This document shows, piece after piece, positions 58,604-64,000 of a stretch of 64,000 nucleotides of DNA. Source of the DNA: Schizochytrium sp. CCTCC M209059 (Eukaryota; Sar; Bigyra; Thraustochytrida; Thraustochytriidae). The position numbers and the translations under genes were made by a program. A model generated the notes under the pieces. It saw only the letters and a list, made by a program, of their open reading frames with translations. It did no database searches and was not told the origin of the DNA. The stretch is taken from assembly GCA_000818945.1 (NCBI GenBank), contig KN805447.1:85176-149175 (forward strand), written 5' to 3'. Within the stretch, counting starts at the first letter, position 1. Each line of letters starts with the position of its first letter.

Positions 58604-60091
58604 CTAGCACATGATGCGGTGCAAAAGTCGCGCAGCGGCATCCACGGCGGCAAGCTTGGAGACCGGATCGTCTTGCGAATCTTGGACTTGCTCTGGCATC
58701 AAGTCAGCGATTGCATCCACATTCGCGACGAGAGCGCCAAAGGCATCTGCCCACGCATGGAAAACAAGCGCCATCATGGAATCGCGCGTGGTTTGTGCGA
58801 GTGCGCGAAGTGCCAGCGAGACGTTGCGGTCCGTCTTACCAGCGCCCGGCAAAACACTCGAAGAGTGAACGACATTTCGCAATCGATACAAGGATGCCCA
58901 AAAGCGAGACTCCATATCCTGAAGCAAAGCCTCGATTGGCGAGGCAAAAAGAATGCTGGCAGGGACGATTTCCCCAGACATCTTTTCGTGACTTGCATCG
59001 TTCTCGGGGACAATATGCAGAAACGCCTCGGCGCCTTGGCGATCTCCCCAGGATCGAGAATCGAGACCCTCGAGGCGGGCTGATTTCACGGGCGCAGACG
59101 GTGCCCATATCAAGAGCTGCTCCAAGTCGCTAAATATATGTGCAGAGAACATGCGCTCGAGACTTTCGATTTCGCGAATATGCGTATGCGCCAGAACCAG
59201 CAGATGCGGCGCGGCCTCGATACAAAGCGCTTCATCCGCGCCGCCTGTGCAAACGAGAAGACGAATGCCGGCATCTTGAAGAGCAGCAAGAATGGAAGCT
59301 CTTCGCGAAGCAAGATCTGCGCTCCCGTCTCGAGCGCCAGAGTGAAGAACTTTGAGAGGGTCAAGCTGTGATGCCTGATGCGAGCCGAGTTCGGTAGCGC
59401 GGAGTGAAAAGCTGTTCTTCAAAAGCGCTACACGCAGCGTTGATATGGGCCCACGTGCGTGCTTCCAGGCATGCAGGACCTTGAGCGACGTTGGGAAAAT
59501 CAGCCCAGGAAAGACGCGCACGGAGCGCGCGTATCCTGTCTTGACGCGATGCAGTAGGACTGCACCCATATCCCATTGATCGTGTCTGTGCGCGTCGAGT
59601 TTGCGAGCGACAAGTGCGGCTGCATCAAAGACTTGGTCCTCTGGCGAGCCTCGACGTAGTGCGCGCAGAGTCTGTGTGCTGCCAAGAGCACTGATGCAGG
59701 GCTCCACGAGCCCCTTCATGATGGTGGCGGTTTCTGCGGCTGCGCGATGATTTGCACGAGCAATCTGATGTGGTGCGAGCTGATAGGTATGGCAGAGCGA
59801 GCCTAGATGTGCTGCCAACTCTCTTACGAGGGCAAGGAAGAAAGCAGTTCCGCATCCGCACTGCCGACGATGATCGGAAGCGCTTCGAAGAAGTAAATTA
59901 CCCACGCGCGTGGACGCACAGGCAACGCTCAAGACCTCGATGGGGTCTGCAGAGAGGTTTGTTTCTTGTGTTTTTGGATCAACGACGGCCTTCCAGGAGC
60001 GTTGCGGTCCGTAAAAGCTTCGACACGTCTCGCAAAATGCGCGAAGTTGAAGCAAAGCAATCTCGGTGGAGACTTGGCTTGATGCCGCCAT
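58604..60091 (-). CDS. BBS-type divergent group II chaperonin (MKKS/BBS6-, BBS10- or BBS12-like)
   Basis: A 495-residue protein from ATG 60091. It follows the divergent chaperonin pattern: an N-terminal equatorial part with SFYGPQRSWKAVVD (the usual FGP/R-K motif), ADPIEVLSVACASTRVGNLLL, and CGCGTAFFLALVRELAAHL where ordinary CCTs have the GDG-TTS ATPase motif; here the catalytic D is missing. The middle holds an apical-like domain (LLVCTGGADEALCIEAAPHLLVLAH). The C-terminal equatorial part has SVLPGAGKTDRNVSLALRAL and ALVFHAWADAFGALVANV. MKKS, BBS10 and BBS12 work with CCT to assemble the BBSome, so this suggests a ciliated life stage. Which of the three it is cannot be decided. The frame upstream of ATG 60091 encodes a poly-Leu run from a TTG repeat and is not included. 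Confidence 0.68.
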   Translation of the reverse strand: MAASSQVSTEIALLQLRAFCETCRSFYGPQRSWKAVVDPKTQETNLSADPIEVLSVACASTRVGNLLLRSASDHRRQCGCGTAFFLALVRELAAHLGSLCHTYQLAPHQIARANHRAAAETATIMKGLVEPCISALGSTQTLRALRRGSPEDQVFDAAALVARKLDAHRHDQWDMGAVLLHRVKTGYARSVRVFPGLIFPTSLKVLHAWKHARGPISTLRVALLKNSFSLRATELGSHQASQLDPLKVLHSGARDGSADLASRRASILAALQDAGIRLLVCTGGADEALCIEAAPHLLVLAHTHIREIESLERMFSAHIFSDLEQLLIWAPSAPVKSARLEGLDSRSWGDRQGAEAFLHIVPENDASHEKMSGEIVPASILFASPIEALLQDMESRFWASLYRLRNVVHSSSVLPGAGKTDRNVSLALRALAQTTRDSMMALVFHAWADAFGALVANVDAIADLMPEQVQDSQDDPVSKLAAVDAAARLLHRIMC

Positions 60092-60203
60092 GACAGATAT
60101 ACAGATAGGGAAACAAAGGAACGAACAGCCAAGCGTTTGCAACAACAACAACAACAATAACAACAACACAGAGCGCTTGGTCCCTTTCCAGGCTGCTTTC
60201 CCT

Positions 60204-60422
60204 TTACTCTCTGAACCAGCCTTGAATTGGCCCCACCACTGACGCGGTGGCGCGATCCTGCTTCTCCTTCGCTTTGCTGAGAGTTACCGCTGTGGTCTCA
60301 AGCTTTCGAGACAATTTGTCGATCCGAGCACGGACAGCGGCCAGCGACACGATCGCTGCCGATGCCTCTTCCGCCGTCAGCTGGACTGGAGCGCCCGTCT
60401 CCATGGCCCTGTCGGTATCCAC
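60204..60422 (-). CDS. small coiled-coil protein of unknown function
   Basis: A 72-residue frame: acidic N-terminus (MDTDRAMETGAPVQL), then a predicted amphipathic helix (EEASAAIVSLAAVRARIDKLSRKLETTAVTLSKAKEKQDRATASVV broken by no proline), ending GPIQGWFRE. The regular heptad-like spacing and natural ending look protein-like, but it is short and no family is recognised. It sits ~110 bases from the chaperonin start and ~520 bases from the DUF4954 start. Confidence 0.4.
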   Translation of the reverse strand: MDTDRAMETGAPVQLTAEEASAAIVSLAAVRARIDKLSRKLETTAVTLSKAKEKQDRATASVVGPIQGWFRE

Positions 60423-60939
60423 AACGGTTGGGACCGCCTCGTATCGCTTTTCTCTTCTCTTCCCGCCTTGCCCTGTCTCCTCGGACCAGACAATTTATCG
60501 CTGCGCTGCCGTGAAGACCGGCCGCGAGCGCACGCTTGCAAAGCGTGCGATGCACGTCCGCGCGCGACACGTCCGGCGCAAGCTCGCGCGACCGCGCTGG
60601 CCTCTCGCAGGCGGATGATCGTTTGCAAGCTCATTCTGTCTGCGCACGCGGCGTGAAACGGCCGTTCCCGTTGCAGACGGTTTATTGCTCACCAGCGGTT
60701 ACAAGCAAGCAAGCAAGCAAGCAAGCGAGCAAAAGCTTGCCATGTGCTCGCTCGAGCATATTGCCGCAAGCCAAACCCACCTCGCGGACCGCGCGCGAGC
60801 GTGTGCTGCAGCATCGCGAGGCGCGAGGCTGGCGCGAGTCTGTTTCGATCCGAACGCGGCGCCTTGCGCTCTCGAACGCGCTCGCTGAGGCCGCTGAAGG
60901 TCCCTGGACGAGGCTGGCCGCAGGAGTCGGCAAGTGCAA
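60423..60939. promoter_or_regulatory. divergent intergenic region with AAGC/GCAA repeats
   Basis: About 520 GC-rich bases with AAGCAAGCAAGC iterations at 60703-60725. Overlapping frames on both strands have no domain. Confidence 0.4.
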
Positions 60940-62943
60940 ATGGATTCCAAGAGCGAGCTCGCAAGACACACAGCGCGTGTTCGTGAGCTCGTGGCGCGCG
61001 GCGGAACACGCAAGCTGAGACCTGAAGAAAAGCTTGCCTTGGAGTCGCAGGGGAATTCATGCGGTCCTGAAGGCTGGGATCGATGTCTCGAAGTGCAAGA
61101 GGACTTCTCGCCGCGCAACGTGCGAGGGTGCGTCTTCCTCGGCCGAAATGTTATTGGCAAGTTTGACGAGAGCGCCATGGTCGGCGCGCACGCGCTCCCA
61201 GCTGGACTTTATCACTCGACGCTGCGAGATTGCTATGTGGCGGACAATGCTCGTATTTCGCATTGCGAGCTGGTGCAAGAGACTTTTGTGGGCAAGAGCG
61301 CCATGATCGCGCATTGCGGCGTGGTGACGCGGGAGCGCCGCGCAGCAGCATCTACAAAGGAAGTTGTCGGGTCAACTTTTGGCAATGGGGTGGTGCTCCC
61401 CGTTGTGATCGGAACGGGCGGTCGCGACGTTGCCATATATGCAGAAATGGATATTGAAGAGGCGTGCGCAGTGGCGTGTAAGCGCGAGGACGCAACGTTA
61501 CAGACGCAACACGCGCAAATCGTTTCGCAGTACGTGGACTCGATCCGTCTTGCATGGAACGTCGTTGACGACAATGCTAGTGTGGATTCTTGCGCGTACA
61601 TTGCGGATGTCTTTGTAGGGGCCTTTGCCCAGGTGAGTGGTTCGCACGTGGTGAATGCGACGATTCTCTCGAGCGAAGAGGAACCGACGAGCGTGCGTGC
61701 TGGCGCTGATGTACGCGACTCCATCCTACAATGGAGTGTGTCTGTGGACAGTCAGAGCGTGGTACACAAGGCCTTCATGTGCGTTCACAGTCATGCAGAG
61801 AGACATGGCAAGTTGCTCGAGTCGATTTTGGGTCCGTTTTCAGGAGTCGCCGAAGGCGAGATTTCAGAGAGCCTTGTGGGACCCTTTGTCGGCTTTCATC
61901 ATCAGGCGCTTCTCATCGCCAGCTACTGGCCTTCGGGCAAGGGCAATGTAGGATACGGTGCGAATGTAGGAAGCAACCACACGGGCAAGGCCCCAGACCA
62001 GGAGCTGTGGCACGGAGAGGGGGTCTTTTATGGTCTTGGGTGTTGCATCAAGTTTCCCTCTGACTTTTCGCATGCGCCCTACACGCTCGTAGCCACGGGA
62101 GTGACGACACTGCCCCAGCGCCTGGCCATGCCATTTTCATTGATTAGTAGTCCACAAGGCGCAGGTCATGGTCTAAGTCCAGCCATCAATCAGATTTTCC
62201 CCGGGTGGGCACTTTCCCAGAACATGTACGCAATCATGCGCAACGAGTACAAGTATGAAGACCGCGCGAAGAGGGCGAAGCGCGTGCGGATCCGCTATCG
62301 CGTCCTGCGGCCCCAAATCATTGCCATGATGCGCGCAGCGCGCGATGAATTGCGGGCTGCAGGCGGCAAGGACATTTACACGGACCGTGATGTCGCTGGT
62401 CTGGGTAAGAATTACATGACGGAATTCGCGCGTCGGGAGGCAATTGAGGCGTATACACATTTCATGTGTTTCTTTGCGGCTCGCGAGGTGTTTGAGCGCG
62501 CCTGTCAGTCCGGAGTGTCGCTTGATGGCATTGAAGCCTCTTTGACGCAGAGCGCGGAGGGCAGCTACGCTGAGGTGGAACCGACAATGGACTATGTGGA
62601 TACAGGGACGCGTTTGGAAGCGTTGTCGGACCCGAGGCGCGCGCAGGAGGTCTGGAAGCTCGCGGCCACGGTTCTCCAGCTCGAGGGGTCTGACGTTGGA
62701 CTTGATGCGGATAAGATTCAGAGTGTCCTGGGCTGGTATCGCGAAGCGCTGTGCGAGCTCTCGGAAAAGGTGGCAACTTCGAAGCAAAAGGATGAGCAGC
62801 GCGGTAAGCGCATTATTCCGGGTTATATGGCTGCGCATGGGAGCGTTGATGTGGACGATAAGGTCGTGAGGCGTCTTCGCGAGATGGTGGCTCGCGATTG
62901 TCGTCTGATCGATGACCTTGTCGCAGCCTTGCCAAAGCTCTAA
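60940..62943 (+). CDS. DUF4954 family protein with left-handed beta-helix (nucleotidyltransferase-like)
   Basis: A 667-residue protein from ATG 60940. It matches my knowledge of the DUF4954 family, ~650-residue proteins mostly from Bacteroidetes and a few protists: an N-terminal LRPEEKLALESQGNSC...W segment, then hexapeptide-like repeats typical of a left-handed beta-helix (VRGCVFLGRNVIGKF, STLRDCYVADNARISHCELV, GKSAMIAHCGVV), STFGNGVVLPVVIGTGGRDV, a second helix part (DNASVDSCAYIADVFVGAFA, GADVRDSILQWSVSVDSQSV), and YGANVGSNHTGKAPDQELWHGEG. The C-terminal third is helical (YKYEDRAKRAKRVRIRYRVL, EAIEAYTHFMCFFAAREVF). Function is not known; a sugar-nucleotide link has been suggested for such folds, as an inference. 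No targeting signal is obvious. Bacterial transfer is possible. Confidence 0.78.
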   Translation: MDSKSELARHTARVRELVARGGTRKLRPEEKLALESQGNSCGPEGWDRCLEVQEDFSPRNVRGCVFLGRNVIGKFDESAMVGAHALPAGLYHSTLRDCYVADNARISHCELVQETFVGKSAMIAHCGVVTRERRAAASTKEVVGSTFGNGVVLPVVIGTGGRDVAIYAEMDIEEACAVACKREDATLQTQHAQIVSQYVDSIRLAWNVVDDNASVDSCAYIADVFVGAFAQVSGSHVVNATILSSEEEPTSVRAGADVRDSILQWSVSVDSQSVVHKAFMCVHSHAERHGKLLESILGPFSGVAEGEISESLVGPFVGFHHQALLIASYWPSGKGNVGYGANVGSNHTGKAPDQELWHGEGVFYGLGCCIKFPSDFSHAPYTLVATGVTTLPQRLAMPFSLISSPQGAGHGLSPAINQIFPGWALSQNMYAIMRNEYKYEDRAKRAKRVRIRYRVLRPQIIAMMRAARDELRAAGGKDIYTDRDVAGLGKNYMTEFARREAIEAYTHFMCFFAAREVFERACQSGVSLDGIEASLTQSAEGSYAEVEPTMDYVDTGTRLEALSDPRRAQEVWKLAATVLQLEGSDVGLDADKIQSVLGWYREALCELSEKVATSKQKDEQRGKRIIPGYMAAHGSVDVDDKVVRRLREMVARDCRLIDDLVAALPKL

Positions 62944-63291
62944 CGTGTCAAGGAAGGGAAACATGATTCGATGATTGGATGAATTGCTCTAATCGATCGA
63001 TCGATCGATCGATCGATCAATTGAGACCGTTAGGGATAGAGAAAATAATCAAAATGATGTCAGTGTTGAAGGGAATTTTAACCGCGTAAGCTCGTTGCCT
63101 TGTTGCAGATCGCTGTCCGACGAACGTCGCGAGATACACATAAAAGGCCTCGTCTGACCAGTTTGAACATAATAATCAGGTCAAGAAGAAGAGTCGAAGA
63201 AGAAGAAGAAGAAGAAGAAGAAGATCAACATTGAACGAACAGAAAAAGATAATGTACAAACGGCCACATCCGGCGGACCTTTTCGCTAAAT
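62944..63291. other. convergent intergenic region with ATCG and GAA repeats
   Basis: A (ATCG)7-like palindromic run at 62992-63018 and an AAGAAGAAGAAG run at 63197-63224. No gene seen. Confidence 0.6.
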
Positions 63292-63873
63292 CTAAAAGTA
63301 GCCCGAGGAGCGTCGTCGAAAGGAAGAACGTTTCCTGCGACCGGTTGTCTCAATTTCCTCACCGTCCAGCGTGAGTCCGAGCTTCTTGGCGGACTTGTGC
63401 GTGAGCGAGCGGCGCTCCGTGGCAGTCAGTCGCGCCGTGCGGCCCTTGTGCGGCTTTCCAGAGGCATGTGCTCTGGGCGTGCTCTCGAAAGCGTCCGTCT
63501 CCTCGTCGGAATCGTGGTCGTCGTCGGTCTCCACGTGCTGGTGCTCGACGCCCTCGAGGCCCGAATCCCTTTGCGCGCGCTTGGACGACGAGAAGAACGA
63601 GAACGAACGTGCCTGCTTGAGCTTGGACTGCAGAAACTTGCCAGACGCAGGGCGCGACCAGGCGCTGTTGCTGCTGCTGCCACTGCCGCGCTTCCCCTCC
63701 TCGATTTCCGAATACTCCTCGTCGCCCTCGGAGTCCATATACGCGTCGACGTGGCCCTCGCGAGGGCTTCCCACCGCCAGCGACGCGCCCGCGCCAGAGT
63801 TCGCGTACCTGCTCATCCTCCCTCCGCCGCCGCTGCTCCCTCCCTCCCTCCCTCCCTCTGCTCCCCCCGACAC
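63292..63873 (-). CDS. serine/acidic-rich protein of unknown function
   Basis: A 193-residue frame, near the right edge. Composition: Gly/Ser-rich N-terminus, then DAYMDSEGDEEYSEIEEGKRG, a basic/aromatic stretch KFLQSKLKQARSFSFFSSSKRAQ, an acidic stretch VETDDDHDSDEETDAFES, and a basic C-terminus GRRKRSSFRRRSSGYF. An in-frame ATG at 63816 (MSRYANSGAG) is an alternative start and would drop the Gly-rich leader. The segment ERRSLTHKSAKKLGLTLDGEEIE looks helical and structured. I do not recognise it. Long disordered acidic/basic tracts could bind nucleic acid or membranes, but this is a guess. Confidence 0.55.
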   Translation of the reverse strand: MSGGAEGGREGGSSGGGGRMSRYANSGAGASLAVGSPREGHVDAYMDSEGDEEYSEIEEGKRGSGSSSNSAWSRPASGKFLQSKLKQARSFSFFSSSKRAQRDSGLEGVEHQHVETDDDHDSDEETDAFESTPRAHASGKPHKGRTARLTATERRSLTHKSAKKLGLTLDGEEIETTGRRKRSSFRRRSSGYF

Positions 63874-64000
63874 GGCCTCTCTCGCGCGCCGTATACGCGA
63901 GCTCCTTCGCGCTCTTCGCGCTCTTCACAGGCTCGCCCCGCTCTTCCCACGCGCCGCTGCACGCGCCGCTCCTGCGGCCTCGCGGCCTCGCGGCGGCCTC
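63874..64000. other. GC-rich right edge
   Basis: About 130 very GC-rich bases with GCGGCCTCGCGGC repeats, probably the upstream region of the serine/acidic-rich gene. Nothing else can be said. Confidence 0.3.

Overview
This is nuclear DNA from a eukaryote. Two genes carry clear spliceosomal introns: the eS26 gene (GTAAGT donor, TTACAG acceptor) and the SNM1-ligase gene (GTACGT donor, TACTAAC-like branch site). The window also holds snRNP SmD3, a COMM-domain protein, a Bardet-Biedl-type chaperonin, a polycystin channel, a TMEM65 protein and tRNA genes with internal A and B boxes. Genes are dense, GC-rich and mostly single-exon. The mix (LpxK, a plant-type LIG6 ligase, histidine biosynthesis, ciliary-type genes, long homopolymeric repeats) fits an intron-poor protist. 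A labyrinthulomycete/thraustochytrid-like stramenopile is my best guess; the sequence alone does not prove it.

Layout. 1-6.1 kb: the 3' part of a 2-oxoglutarate oxygenase gene, lpxK only 25 bases after it, and a convergent SNM1/beta-CASP-NZF-DNA ligase gene (LIG6 type). 6.1-12.3 kb: ribosomal protein eS26 sharing a divergent promoter with LIG6, then a polycystin-2-like channel on the minus strand whose 5' part is broken by a stop and several frame changes at A/T runs. 12.8-31 kb: small single-exon genes: mitochondrial rhodanese, a Cys/His-rich zinc-knuckle protein, a coiled-coil type II membrane protein, a COA1/TIM21-like protein, a four-TM protein, a METTL7-like methyltransferase, PNPO, a CHAT/caspase-fold tail-anchored protein next to a 78-base assembly gap, an LRR-like multi-pass membrane protein, a second FMN-binding PNPOx protein, and a TMEM65-GAF fusion.

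31.3-45.1 kb: two tRNA genes, a perfect 525-base pentanucleotide repeat, and an open frame of more than 12 kb encoding an FMP27/SABRE/Hobbit (BLTP2)-type bridge lipid-transfer protein with two RanBP2-type zinc fingers, a PH-like domain and 184 uninterrupted CAG codons. 45.3-50.3 kb: an NAD-dependent reductase, a tail-anchored acidic protein and ATP phosphoribosyltransferase. 50.5-53.2 kb: a TTCA microsatellite and an array of eight tRNA-Val(GAC)-like genes built from 529- and 105-base repeat units. 53.5-63.9 kb: COMMD4, a two-repeat cation channel, SmD3, a BBS chaperonin, a small ORF, a DUF4954 protein and a serine-rich protein.

Genes are not organised in operons. Divergent pairs share short promoters and convergent pairs can be as close as 52 bases. 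The most unusual items are the tRNA-Val(GAC) array (10 copies counting the distant pair, two with U33 replaced by G), the TMEM65-GAF fusion that retains a cyclic-nucleotide NKFDE signature, the insert in the polycystin channel, and the LIG6-type fusion.
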